Positions 34,010 to 45,545 are shown, counted from the first letter of the stretch. The stretch: DNA of 64,000 nucleotides from Rehmannia glutinosa (GCA_016081115.2 CM071925.1:15914441-15978440); one strand, 5' to 3'. The notes: generated from the sequence alone by a model not told the origin. Numbers and translations: made by a program.

Positions 34010-34535
34010 TCAGATGCGTATATGCACCAGCATTTAAATAATTATGCACCATATATAAACAATATATGCATCAAAATTACAAATGTAATTTGTAACTCAT
34101 CCTAATGTCCAAAAGTTGCAAATTAATAAACTAAATATGCATCATTATTATTCAGTTATGCATCAAATATTTACTAACTATGCATCAAAATTACAAATAT
34201 AATCTTCTACGATTCCTAATGTGCACAAGTTGCAAATTAAACTAAATACGCATTGTTATTATTCAGTTATGCATTAATTATACACTAACTATGCATCAAA
34301 ATTTTAAATGTAATATTTCACTATTTCTAATGGGTACATGTTACAAATTAAAATAAATATGCATCGTTGTTATTCAGTTGTGCGTCAAATAGCATAATTA
34401 TTATTGAGTTATCTTTAGACTTTAAATATATACTAACTATGCACTATTTCATAATTATTATTGAGTTATCTTTAGACTTTAAATATATACTAACTATGCA
34501 CTATTTTATTTTATAATCGATGAACGTATATATGC
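34010..34535. repeat. Tandem repeats with TATGCATCAAAATT units and a 57 bp duplication
   Basis: TATGCATCAAAATT recurs at 34065, 34189 and 34290 (units about 100-124 bp). From about 34395 to 34510 a 57 bp unit (ATAATTATTATTGAGTTATC...GCACTATTT) occurs twice almost identically. Confidence 0.75.
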
Positions 34536-34639
34536 AAAAAAAGATTATAATTGTAAACATGTGTATTCACGATTTGAGGAAAATTCAAGCATACTGCAAT
34601 CTAGCTATCATGCATCGGATTTTGTTTTCCTTTTTCCAT

Positions 34640-34860
34640 TTGCAGGCATGAGAGAGATAAGATAGTGATTTTGTGTGATTTTTTGTTATGGAATGTGATT
34701 TGATTATCTCCCACGATTATTGGCATGTACTTCAGATTTTGTTTTTTTTTCTTCAGTTTTGCAGGAAGAGAGAGATGAGATGTCGATTTTTGTGTTATTT
34801 TTTCAGTTATAGAACGTGATTCCATCATATCCCATGATTGTTGGCATGTAGGTGTTGATA
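34640..34860. repeat. 119 bp tandem duplication
   Basis: GCAGG(C/A)A(T)GAGAGAGAT(A/G)AGAT at 34642 and 34761, each followed by a T-rich stretch, (A/G)AACGTGATT-like sequence and ATTGGCATGTA. Confidence 0.75.
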
Positions 34861-35030
34861 TTATGGAAAGTTTGTTACACCATTTTAACGACTTACTATT
34901 TTACCCTGTTTAAGTTTAAAATAATTAGTAAATGATCTAATTTTGATAGTAATCTGAACCATTGATTAGTAGGGGTGGATGGTTGTGATCGAAATACGGT
35001 CTCATGGTAAGAAACTGTCTTACACGATCC

Positions 35031-35036
<6 letters not shown>

Positions 35037-35097
<61 letters not shown>

Positions 35098-35098
35098 T
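35037..35098. repeat. Microsatellite (TA)n(GT)n
   Basis: TA run 35037-35077, GT run to 35098; same order as at 30651-30708. Confidence 0.95.
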
Positions 35099-35433
35099 TA
35101 GACTAAACCTACAAATTACTCAAACCCACTAGCGTATAAAATCTAAATGATCAATAATATATTACGAAAAAATACACGCTTCAACATTATAGGCATAAAT
35201 TGCACCATTCTCCTCTTAGATAAACCATAGTCAACATAATTGATTCGGTCTGGCTTCGGGAGACCTGCAATTATTACTCCCCTAGTGTGGGCCCATCGAC
35301 CCAAACTAGGAGAGTAGGGGGAGTAGTTGATTTGGACTGATTTCAGGAGACCTGCATGATTACAGAATTTAATATGGGGGTTTTGGGGGCAGACCTACTA
35401 TCAAACTTTAGATAAACCGTCCAGATTCTCCCG
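35099..35433. other. Short spacer
   Basis: Contains two similar phrases TTGATT(C/T)GG(T/A)CTG(G/A)(C/T)TTC(G/A)GGAGACCTGCA (about 35240 and 35328) around a CCTAGTGTGGG...CCCAAACTAGG inverted pair. Function unknown. The Athila-like copy starts abruptly at 35434. Confidence 0.5.
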
Positions 35434-37008
35434 CTTAGATGATCATTTTAGCTTCTCAGCCCTTGTTTGTTCCGCCTCTTTGTTCTCTTCTTTCCTATTT
35501 TCTTCAATATCATCCTTCATCACGGATTCTCCCGCTTCCGGCCTCGATGCTTCATCTGAAAGTTTGATTCCCGATTTTTCTTTAGGCCTCTCATATTCCG
35601 TGCACCGCCAAACGAATCGCCTTGCATTGTTCCTTAGGATTCATTTCCGTATTACTTGGAAATTGACCCTTGTGATGTTGACCACCCACAATTGTAGCCA
35701 ATTGACCCATTTGAGTCTCCGTTCTTTATCGAGCTTGTCACTTGTTGTTCTATCTTATCCATCCGAGAGTCTTGCTTAGCGGGCGGTTCCTCGTATCATT
35801 CATGAATGCATTAGATTGATTTATGAAGGAGGTGAGTGCATCTTCCAACGACGATTTTCCTTCCCCATTTCCGCCTCCACTTGAAGCATTAAATCCCGGC
35901 GGAGGTTGTAACACATTCTTTGTATTTGCGTAGGAAAAATTTTCATGATTTCTCAACCCTGGATGGTAGTGCGTTGGGTTTGAATTATTCCTAAAATTGT
36001 TGAAATTCCTTATTCACATAATTTACCTCTTCCATCGGATATAGAAGAGCTTCACTACCCATGCTCGTGCCTGCTTCTGGCCCCTTCGTAAATACACTCA
36101 ATTGAGTTGTCAAAGCCGCTACTTGTGCCGTCAATGTTTTAATTGGGTCCAATCCGAGATTTCGCTACTCGTTGTACATTAGATCTTTCAGGATGGCCAC
36201 TTTGGTAACTGTTCATGGCCATTTCTAAAGAAGGTTCAAGGCATCTTGTGGAAACCTTGCCAACAATGCTCCTCCCGCCGCGGCATCCACAAATGCCCGT
36301 CTGTCCCATTAAACCATTGTAGAAGAAACATAATCATGTGATCCTCCGGAAACCCATGTTGTGGACATCTACGTAACAAATCCCGAAACCTTTCCCAAGC
36401 CTCATACAAAGGCTCTGAGTCGAACTGTCGGAATTGAGTAATCTCGCTTTTGAGCTGCAAAGTTTTGCTCGGTGGAAAGAATTTAAACAAGAACTTTTGG
36501 CTCAGTTCGTCCCATGTGCTTACACTGCCTTGCGTCAAAGTACCCAACCAATTTCTCGCCTTATCTCGTAAAGAGAATGGGAACAGGCGCAATCTTATGG
36601 CGTCATCCGAGACTCCGTTCATTTTGATCGTATTGCATATTTGGATAAAATGTGCAAGGTGAGAGTTAGGATCTTCGATTCAAACCCCCAAACTCGATTC
36701 TCATTGCACCATATTGATCGAAAGTGCGGTTTGAGCTCGAAGTTGTTGGCATTGATAGGAATATGGGCAATACCACCGTAATTACGATTCGTTTATGGTC
36801 GAAAGTAATCACGAATGGCTTGCTGTTGAACCGGTATCGGTAACTCGTTTCCACCATTGTTTGCCGGTATTGGTAACTCGTTCAAATCCCCCATTATCGG
36901 ATTGTGTTGTCTTTCAGCTCGTCTAGTGGTAGCACTGATTCTTCTCGCGAAAGCCTCGACATCCGGTATAAGCGGTATCAAGTCCCCTTGCCTCGAGTGC
37001 GTGTTCAT
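35434..37008 (-). pseudogene. Athila-like Gag, left copy, truncated
   Basis: ATG at 37006-37008 (M-N-T-H-S-R-Q-G-D), 139 bases after the PBS. The Retrotrans_gag core is recognisable: L-R-L-F-P-F-S-L-R-D-K-A-R-N-W-L, W-D-E-L-S-Q-K-F-L-F-K-F-F-P and L-Y-E-A-W-E-R-F-R-D-L-L-R-R-C-P (36622-36380). TAA after Y-F-R-P at 36793-36795 is also present as a TAA codon in the right copy, so that defect predates the duplication. Further frameshifts. Ends abruptly at 35434 in the Q/N-rich C-terminal part. Confidence 0.82.
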
Positions 37009-37146
37009 GCACTACCTGGACCGAACTAAAAGAAACAAGTCAAATAATGAAGAATTAAAGTGAATCCAAAATGTAAAAAAAAATAAAATTGTCTAAATTA
37101 AAATTAATTCTATCTATCGCAATATTAGCACCAAAAATTGTATTAG

Positions 37147-37164
37147 TCCCCGGCAACGGCGCCA
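37147..37164 (-). other. Primer binding site, left Athila copy
   Basis: Minus strand TGGCGCCGTTGCCGGGGA, the classic Athila/Ogre-type site, six bases inside LTR A. Confidence 0.9.
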
Positions 37165-37170
37165 AAAACT

Positions 37171-38694
37171 TGTTCGCCTTATTTTTAGCTTCACCGCAAG
37201 TGTACGGTGTAGTTTATAGAATAGGGTAAGCAAGGTCATATCCACGGAGACTAATAAATTAATATGCTAAGTATTGATCCAAGATAGTCTTATTTTTATT
37301 TAGACGATCGAAATTTGATGATTGTTGTATTGAGATTAAGACAATTTAAATCACTAAAACACAAGATTAAGATAATACCAATGATAGAAGTATCAAGATA
37401 ATGAAATGGATTTCCGAGTTAAGGTTTCGATTAATGATCCTCTTGTTATCCGGTTTAATCAAGCCACGTTATTATCGATATTCCTATAAGACGATCACAA
37501 AACTATTTTATCCTCCCTCTCGAGATGCATATAAAACGTAGATTGAAATACTTATGCTAGCATCTCTACTCAACATGAAGCATTCAACTCCCAAAAGTTT
37601 AAAAGACCAAATATCCTCACAAATATTTACAAACCTCTCGACTCATTCAAATATTTGTGTCGAGTATTCAAGATCTAATATTGAAACTCATCTCTCGAAT
37701 TATGAATCAATATATCAAACAAGTTTAATCATTGATCAAGTGATAAAACAAGAATAAGCTCAAAATAATCAAATAGGCTTCAAGATAATAACTTCAACTA
37801 AGATCAAAACATCCAACAAGAGTTCATTAATCTACTTCCAAAACCCGGAAATCTCAAGAGTTTAGCTACACATGATTTCTAAACAACTTATAAACAAAGT
37901 GTTCAAAGCTATAACAAATGAAAATGAAAGATTGAAACTAAAAGAGAAGCAAGAAAAACTTAGGAACGTCGACAATCTCTCGATATATCTCCGTTCTTCA
38001 AGCTCCGATGCAACCCGATTGTCTCCTTGATATATTCTTCCAAGAGTTGACCCTTGTCTTGTGTTGTAGATCCCAAAAATGCCAGAATATCCTTGTGTGC
38101 GCCCCCCAAAAAGCCTTTTTATACCCACCTTATAGTTTAGGGCATAATCTCATGACATTATGGGATTCAGTAGCAGACGCACGGTGGTGCGTCGGAGCAC
38201 GGGTTACCCGTGCGCCACCCTGTTGCAATAATCCAAGTCTCTGTAGAGCGCACGGGTGGTGCGTTGGAGCACGGGCTACCCGTGCGCCATCCCGGTGAAA
38301 TCATCATTTCTCTGTAGAGCGCACGGGTGGTGCGTAGGAGCGCGGCCTACCCGTGCGCCATGCAGAGACTCAAAGTTTCTTTATTCAGGGGTGCACGGGT
38401 GGTGCCTGAGGCACGCCCAACCCGTGTGCCCCCTGTCTTTTCCTTAGACGCTCAACTTTCGCTCTTTTTGGCTTCACTTTTTGTATACTCACTCAGTTCT
38501 CCGTGTTTCCACTTTGCTATCTCGTATTCGTATTCAATTTGCTTCAAATATCATGAAATTCCTACAAAATAGGCAAAGTGTAATATCTTTTCCACAAGGA
38601 GTGAATATGTACATTTAATGCGAGTATGTGCATGTTTACCCATCATTATAGCTAGAAATACGCCTCAAAATACATGCAAAACTCACACCTATCA
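37171..38694 (-). repeat. LTR A of the Athila-like copies
   Basis: 1524 bp; plus-strand ends TGTTCGCC...CACACCTATCA. Bordered by a polypurine tract on the right and a PBS on the left. TATA box (minus TATAAAAA) at 38116-38123. Four palindromic cassettes occupy 38174-38432, just upstream of that TATA box. Confidence 0.9.
38174..38432. repeat. Palindromic cassette array in LTR A (four units)
   Basis: Units at about 38174-38222, 38245-38290, 38316-38362 and 38389-38432. The best unit is GCGCACGGGT + 20-base loop + ACCCGTGCGC, a perfect 10 bp stem, with an inner GTGC/GCAC pair. Units are spaced by 70-75 bp with linkers of CTCTGTAGA type. Confidence 0.88.
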
Positions 38695-38709
38695 AAATCC
38701 CCCAAACTT
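38695..38709 (-). other. Polypurine tract of the right Athila copy
   Basis: Minus strand AAGTTTGGGGGATTT, abutting the TGATAGG start of LTR A. Confidence 0.88.
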
Positions 38710-40129
38710 AAACTGTTGACCGTCCCGATCAACAATGTTTAGAACACGATAAGGCACAACAGGGAGATAAGAATAACAGCGCACACAGAGAACCCACAAG
38801 AAGATCCATATTGTTCGTCATGAATGTTGAGCACAACCCAATCAAACCTCAAATATCTGATCAAAGAACACGCCTCAAGTAAAACAAAGTGAAATGCTCT
38901 GAATTCCAACTCTCAAAGTTAAGTGTATACTCTCATCTCACGAGGATATAGGACGTGTTTACGCTCAAATCAATTCGATGTCGCAAAATTACCATAGACT
39001 TGCAATTCGTCTCATATCTCCGCCACTAGAGTGTATGCAATTTGTGAATCAAAAAGGACTTTCTCATTTGGTTGTAATGAAGGCTCTTTGGTTTGGGTAG
39101 GAAATTTTGGATAAAGTGACTCAAACTCGAGTATATAGACCGATGAGCATATCAATCATTTACATTACAATCCCATATGCTACTCCAATCATCCCTCATT
39201 TTTATCAACTTTATTTATCTCCATTTCCTTTCTTTCTTTTGAGAATCGCCTCAAATCACAATCCTTCGCCTCCCAAGTTTATCAACTTTTCAATTTTTTC
39301 ATTTGTGCAATTTCAACACTTCTTTTTCAACTCCTTTCCTTCCTCTTTTTGTTCCATTTAACCAAGTATGCCCACTTATCCTACTTTTCAATTCCCACCC
39401 ATTCAGCCTCATTCATTCCCTTTAATCAACGCTATACATTCGAGTTTAAGGTGATGGATATATTAAGATCAAGGGTTAAATTTTGTGGCTATCAAATAAA
39501 TAGGCTATAGGCTCAACTTGGCTAACTAGGAATTTCAACATCTTTAGGTAGGTAAAAGGTTTGAAAGGCTAGCAAAGATGGCATTTAATCACATTCACAA
39601 TTCGCATACAACATGTGGCCTTGACAGAGATACCCAAGCAAGTTCTAGAATTTTAACAACATGAATGATACACTCAAATCACAACAAGACTGCACAAGAT
39701 ACAAGTAGTAAAGGCTCAAAAGCTCACAGGCTTGCAATTATGTAATTCAAAGCATCAAACCAAGTTTTCCATATCAACATGCTCAATGTTATCTATTCAA
39801 GGCTCAATCAACTCATAACCAACATCAAATCCCAACAATATGAATTTTCAATCAACACACAAACAACAAGTTGCAACATGCCCGGTCAACTCACTCTCTA
39901 ACCACTACGAAAGCAATAAACGTGCTAAAGCCATAAATGTGCTCTGATGCAATGCTTACCTAGAATGCTCTAATGCAACTATATGAAAACACGAAATGCA
40001 TGATTATTTTTTTTTTGTATCCACACTTTTCATATATTAAAATACTATCTCTCCCCCCCAAACTTGAATGAAATTATAGTGTCCTAAGGGGAAAAATAGA
40101 ATTTCAATAACGAAAAGTAGGGGTATACC
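38710..40129 (-). other. 3' untranslated region of the right Athila copy
   Basis: About 1.4 kb with no coding sequence; A/C-rich on the plus strand. A poly(T) tract lies at about 40005-40016. Confidence 0.6.
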
Positions 40130-40300
40130 TGAATCACTGTGGTGGCGGCGGTGGGAAGTGGCCTTGGGAAATATGCCACATTTGTAACTGTTGGAGCACT
40201 TGCCACGTCTCCTCGGAACGCCGATCATAGCGCTCGCTGAACGCGAGAAAATCAGCCCGATGTTGCCTCAAATCCTCCCATTGTTGCCTCAACTCCTCTT
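40130..40300 (-). pseudogene. Possible C-terminal fragment of the Athila 3' ORF
   Basis: A short minus-strand frame reads R-Q-H-R-A-D-F-L-A-F-S-E-R-Y-D...W-Q-V-L-Q-Q-L then a P-P-P-P-P run and a stop. Coiled-coil residues followed by polyproline remind me of the end of the extra 3' ORF of Athila elements, but it is too short to be sure. Confidence 0.35.
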
Positions 40301-40313
40301 ATTTATGCTCCTT

Positions 40314-40435
40314 CTGTAAGGCGCACGGGTGGTGCGTCGAAGCACGGGCTACCCGTGCGCCACCCTCGATGAAATCCTCAACTCTCTGTAGGGCGCACGG
40401 GTGGTGTGCCAACGCACGGGTTACCCGTGCGCACC
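40314..40435. repeat. Two palindromic cassettes in the 3' region
   Basis: Two units like those in LTR A, same orientation: GCGCACGGGTGGTGCG...ACCCGTGCGCC at about 40321-40362, and a second at about 40394-40434. They lie beside the break where pol is truncated. Confidence 0.85.
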
Positions 40436-40499
40436 TGTACTGCAATTCAAAAAAAAATTTTTTTTTTAAAACACACAAAATTAGGATAAAACACACACA

Positions 40500-41860
40500 C
40501 AAGAAGAAATTTCAACCATTTCAACACTTCCTTCCTAACCACATCTTGCATGATAGGGTTTAGTCGTCTTTGGTTTTGCACTGATGGTTTATAAACATCT
40601 TCCATCCGAATTTTATGCATCACAATGGATGGACTTATGCCTTTTAAATCAGTTATAGATCATCCTAGTACCGACTTATGTTTTCGTAAAACCCTTAACA
40701 GTTTATCAAGTTGAGTAGGAGTGAGAAGAGATGAAACAATTACCGGATTTGCATTATTTGCCCCAAGGAATGCATATTTGAGGTGTTCAGGTAATTGTTT
40801 GAGTTCCGAAGTCGATGTTAGTATTTCAGGGTCACGCACGGGTTGCACGTGCTCCAGCGCATGGCCCGTGTGCTCTTCAGAGACTTCAATTCTTCCCTCA
40901 GCATCACGCATGGGTTGCCCGTGCGTGGATGCATGGGTGGTGCGTTTCTGCAAGTTTGGTTCCCTTATTTCTGGCTTTGCGTTCTCGCCTCTTACGCTCT
41001 TAGGTAGTTCTTGCATATGATCTAAGGCACAAACATAGTCGTACAAATCTTGGTTATCAAAATCAAGTACAACACTCGACATTGAGCACGAGTGGGTTAG
41101 ACCAAATTCCAAATCATCTGTAGACAATGTATGATCAACATAATCCTCAATGCATGAACTAACTATATCCAAAAAATTACAATTCTCCACCGAATCATGA
41201 AATTTCATTGCCTTATATATAGAAAATAAAACATGCTCATCATTAACACGTAATGTGAGCTCCCCGCTTGCACATCTATTAAGGTTTTACCCGTGGCTAG
41301 GAAAGGACGCCCAAGTATCGCTGGACGTCTCGATCTTCTTCCATATCCGAACCAAGAAGTCCACGGGAATATAAATTTATCAACTTTTACCAATACGCCT
41401 TCAATAATTCCCTCGATACGTAAGTGATCGGTCCGCAAGTTGCAATGTCACCTTAGTTGGCTTCACGCCGCCTAATCCAAGCTTCCGAAAATGGACAAAG
41501 GCATCAAATTAATACTTGCCCCAAATCACATAAAACTTTATTAAAGAAATTACCACCAATAGCACAAGGATAGTGAAACTCCCTGGATCTTTCGATTTTG
41601 TGGTAGCTTTCTTTGATAATTGCACTACATTCTTCCGTCAAATTCACCGCTTTCAAAGCTTGTCATCCTCCGCTTTTTGACATAACATCCTTAAGAAATT
41701 TCGCATAGTTCGGCATTTGTTCTAGTGCGTCCTGCAAAAGGAATGTTAATGTGCAATTTCTTAAATATATCAAGGAATTTGGCAAATTGATCATCAAGTT
41801 TTTTCTTTTGAAATCTTTGAGGAAAGGAAGAGATATAGGCAACTTAGATATATTCGAGTT
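40500..41860 (-). pseudogene. Athila-like protease and N-terminal RT remnant
   Basis: Protease part at 41860-41205: a K-K-K-L-D-D-Q-F-A-K-F stretch, L-T-E-E-C-S-A-I, and L-C-D-L-G at about 41515 followed by a one-base frameshift within the active-site segment, then I-L-G-R-P-F-L-A-T-G-K-T-L-I-D-V. The pro-RT linker continues to P-E-H-L-K-Y-A-F-L-G-A-N and L-L-R-V-L-R-K-H-K (about 40690). The next piece, S-P-S-I-V-M-H-K-I-R-M-E-D, is in a shifted frame, and similarity ends near 40500, so catalytic RT, RNase H and integrase are deleted. The linker contains two copies of the palindromic cassette. Confidence 0.8.
40835..40950 (-). repeat. Palindromic cassettes inside the polyprotein linker
   Basis: Plus-strand 40835-40886 matches the inverse of LTR A 38235-38286 at 44 of 52 positions without a gap (counted by hand). 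A second, rearranged cassette lies at 40908-40945. Both keep the pol frame open, encoding around H-T-G-H-A-L-E-H-V-Q-P-V-R. Confidence 0.8.
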
Positions 41861-43419
41861 AGATGATGATTTTAGCTTCTCACCCTTGTTTGTTCCGCCT
41901 CTTTGTTCTCTTCTTTCCTATTTTATTCAATATCATCCTTCATCACGGATTCTCCCGCTTCCGCCTCGATGCTTCATCCGAAAGTTTGATTCCCATTTTC
42001 TTTAGGCCTCTCATATTCTCAGATCAGCCAAATGAATCACCTTGCATTGTTCCTTAGGATTCATTTCCGTATTACTTGAAATTGACCCTTGTGATGTTGA
42101 CCACCCACAATTGTAGCCAATGACCCATTTGAGTCTCCGTTTCTTTATCGAGCTTGTCACTTGTTGTTCTATCTTATCCATCCGAGAGTCTTGCTTAGCG
42201 AGGCGGTTCCTCGTATCATTCATGAATGCATTAGATTGATTTATGAAGGAGGTGAGTGCATCTTCCAACGACGATTTTCCTTCCCCATTTCCGCCTCCAC
42301 TTGAAGCATTAAATCCCTATGAGGTTGTAACACATTCTTTGTATTTGCGTAGGAAAAATTTTCATGATTTCTCAACCCCGGATGGTAGTGCGTTGGGTTT
42401 GAATTATTCCGAAAATTGTTGAAATTCTGTTATTCACATAATTTACCTCTTCCATCGGATATAGAAGAGCTTCACTACCCATGCTCGTGCTCGCTTCGCT
42501 CCTTCAGAAATACACTCAATTGAGTTGTCAAAGTCGCTACTTGTGCCGTCAATGTTTTAATTGGGTCCGAATCCGAGATTTCGGCTACTCGTTGTACATT
42601 AGATCTTTCGGATGGCCACTGTAATCGTTCATGGCCATTTCTCAAGAAGGTTCAAGGCATCTTGTGGAAACCTTGCCAACAATGCTCCTCCCACGGCATC
42701 CACAAATGCCCTCGTCTGTCCCATTAAACCATTGTAGAAGAAACATAATCAAGTGATCCTCCGAAACCCCTGTTGTGGACATCTACGTAACAAATCCCAA
42801 AACCTTTCCCAAGCCTCATACAAAGGCTCGAGTCGAATCTGTCGGAATTGAGTAATCTCGCTTTTGCAAAGCAAAGTTTTGCTCGGTGGAAAGAATTTAA
42901 ACAAGAACTTTTGGCTCGTCCCATGTGCTTACACCGCTCCTTGCGTCAAAGTACCCAACCAATTTCTCGCCTTATCCCGTAAAGAGAATGGGAATAGGCG
43001 CAATCTTATGGCGTCATCCGAGACTCCGTTCATTTTGATCGTATTGCATATTTGGATAAAATGTGCAAGGTGAGAGTTAGGATCTTCGATTCCGAACCCC
43101 CAAATCGATTCTGTTGCACCATATTGATCGGTGCGGTTTGAGCTCGAAGTTGTTGGCATTGATAGGAATATGGGCAATACCACCGTAATTACGATTCGTT
43201 TATGGTCGAAAGTAATCACGAATGGCTTCTTCATTGAACCCAGTATCGGTAACTCGTTTCCACCATTGTTTGCCTTGGTATTGGTAACTCGTTCAAATCC
43301 CCCATTATCGGATTGTGTTGTCTTTCAGCTCGTCTAGTGGTAGCACTGATTCTTCTCGCGAAAGCCTCGACATCCGGTATAAGCGGTATCAAGTCCCCTT
43401 GCCTCGAGTGCGTGTTCAT
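41861..43419 (-). pseudogene. Athila-like Gag, right copy
   Basis: ATG at 43417-43419 with the same N-terminus as the left copy. The same core motifs (F-P-F-S-L-R-D-K-A-R-N-W-L near 42990-42940) are split over several frames by small indels. It is colinear with 35434-37008 and, by eye, differs mostly by 1-5 base indels near GC-rich words. Confidence 0.82.
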
Positions 43420-43557
43420 GCACTACCTGGACCGAACTAAAAGAAACAAGTCAAATAATGAAGAATTAAAGTGAATCCAAAATGTAAAAAAAAATAAAAT
43501 TGTCTAAATTAAAATTAATTCTATCTATCGCAATATTAGCACCAAAAATTGTATTAG

Positions 43558-43574
43558 TCCCAAGAACGGCGCCA
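43558..43574 (-). other. Primer binding site, right Athila copy (decayed)
   Basis: Minus strand TGGCGCCGTTCTTGGGA, altered from the intact site at 37147-37164. Confidence 0.75.
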
Positions 43575-43580
43575 AAAACT

Positions 43581-45029
43581 TGTTCGCCTTATTTTTAGCT
43601 TCACCGCAAGTGTACGGTGTAGTTTATAGAATAGGGTAAGCAAGGTCATATCCACGGAGACTAATAAATTAATATGCTAAGTATTGATCCAAGATAGTCT
43701 TATTTTTATTTAGACGATCGGAATTTGATGATTGTTGTATTGAGATTAAGACAATTTAAATCACTAAAACACAAGATTAAGATAATACCAATGATAGAAG
43801 TATCAAGATAATGAAATGGATTTCCGAGTTAAGGTTTCGATTAATGATCCTCTTGTTATTCGGTTTAATCAAGCCACGTTATTATCGATATTCCTATAAG
43901 ACGATCACCAAACTATTTTATCCTCCCTCTCGAGATGCATATAAAACGTAGATTGAAATACTTATGCTAGCATCTCTACTCAATATGAAGCATTCAACTC
44001 CCAAAAGTTTAAAAGACCAAATATCCTCACAAATATTTACAAACCTCTCTATTCATGCAAATATTTGTGTCGAGTATTCAAGATCTAATATTAAAACTCA
44101 TCTCTCGAATTATGAATCAATATATCAAACAAGTTAAATCATTGACCAAGTGATAAAACAAGAATAAGCTCAAAATACTCAAATAGGCTTCAAGATAATA
44201 ACTTCAACTAAGATCAAAACATCCAACAAGAGTTCATTAATCTACTTCCAAAACCCGGAAATCTCAAGAGTTTAGCTACACATGATTTCTAAACAACTTA
44301 TAAACAAAGTGTTCAAAGCCATTACAAATGAAAATGAAAGATTGAAACTAAAAGAGAAGCAAGAAAAACATAGGAACGTCGACAATCTCTCGATATATCT
44401 CCGTTCTTCAAGCTTCGATGCAACCCGATTGTCTCCTTGATATCTTCTTCCAAGAGTTGACCCTTGTCTTGTGTTGTAGATCCCAAAAATGCCGAATATC
44501 CTTCCTGTGCGCCCCAAAAGCCTTTTATACCCACCTTCTAGTTTAGGGCATAATGTCATAGACATGGGATTCAGTAGCAGACAAGACGGGGTGGTGCGTC
44601 GAGCACGGGTTACCCGTGCGCGCCCCTGTTGCAATAATCCAAGTCTCTGTAGAGCACACGGGTGGTGCGTTGGAGCATGGGCTACCCGTGCGCCATCCCG
44701 GTGAAATCATCCCTTCTCTGTAGAGCGCACGGGTGGTGCCTGAGGCACGCCCAACCCGTGTGCCCCATGTCTTTTCCTTAGACGCTCAACTTTCGCTCTT
44801 TTCGGCTTCAATTTTCGTATACTCACTCAGTTCTCCGTGTTTCCACTTTGCTATCTCGTATTCGTATTCAATTTGCTTCAAATATCATGAAATTCCTACA
44901 AAATAGGCAAAGTGTAATATCTTTTCCACAAGGAGTGAATATGTAACATTTAATGCGAGTATGTGAATGTTTACCCATCATTATAGCTAGAAATACGCCT
45001 CAAAATACATGCAAAACTCACACCTATCA
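43581..45029 (-). repeat. LTR B of the Athila-like copies
   Basis: 1449 bp with the same ends as LTR A. TATA box (minus TATAAAA) near 44523-44529. It holds three palindromic cassettes (about 44580-44760) instead of four, the missing unit accounting for most of the length difference. Confidence 0.9.
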
Positions 45030-45545
45030 TCGGCCTGTCAGAGAGTAACTAAGGGCAGAGCCGACCTGACGAGTATTTAATAAGGATACATGCGGATCAA
45101 ATAAAGCCAGATATCGAGGTGGTCGACCTGACAAGAAGTAACTAAATGTCACGATCAACCTGCTTGCATTAATTATTCTTGAAGGTGGACCTGACAAGCA
45201 TTTAATATCCTAGGAAACAGATTCAATAGGAAATAACTATTGTCAAAGCCAAGCTGACGGAAGTGACTGTCTTCATAGATCGACCTAATACAATCCTACA
45301 ACTAATTTGGCTACTTAGCCATGTGGTTAGCAATGACTAGACAAAGAAGGTATAAAAGGAGAAGGTATGTGGGAAAAATATTCCTATCATGATTTAAGCA
45401 CATATATTCAGTCTTTTCATATTTTTATACACTCTTTCTATCCTTTAACTGAGTTGATCGTTGGAGTGCTATGCCAGAGTTTTCTCCAATAGTCTTTTGC
45501 AGTCTAGATTGAGTCAGAATATTAGGAAGATCTTGGAAACGATGC
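45030..45545 (+). repeat. Truncated Tat-type LTR fragment
   Basis: Plus-strand promoter-like layout: repeated (G/C)GACCTGAC(A/G)AG phrases (45089-45260), TATAAAAGG near 45349, then a GTTGATCGTTGGAGTGCTATGCC segment resembling the start of Tat U5 regions. The left side is cut by Athila LTR B. No matching second LTR in the window. Confidence 0.5.

Larger units (their letters stand above)
33546..35036. mobile_element. Second candidate TA-flanked element
   Basis: Left end near 33546 follows a short TATATATAC run (TGTATTGGATC...GTAAGACAATG); the right end is followed by a long TA run. The right end read in inverse (GTGATAGGATCGTGTAAGACAG) resembles the left. The interior holds several tandem duplications and no coding sequence. 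Classification unproven. Confidence 0.35.
35434..45029 (-). mobile_element. Athila-like (Gypsy) head-to-tail copies sharing an LTR
   Basis: Right to left: LTR B (43581-45029), PBS, gag, protease, truncated pol, 3' region, polypurine tract, LTR A (37171-38694), a second PBS, then a second gag truncated at 35434. LTR A is thus the 3' LTR of the right copy and at the same time the 5' LTR of the left one. This arrangement arises by recombination between LTRs of related copies. RT core, RNase H and integrase are absent from the right copy. Confidence 0.85.

Noticed and set aside
40130..40300. Retroviral envelope gene
   Set aside because: Only a short coiled/polyproline tail is seen; no signal peptide or membrane segment.
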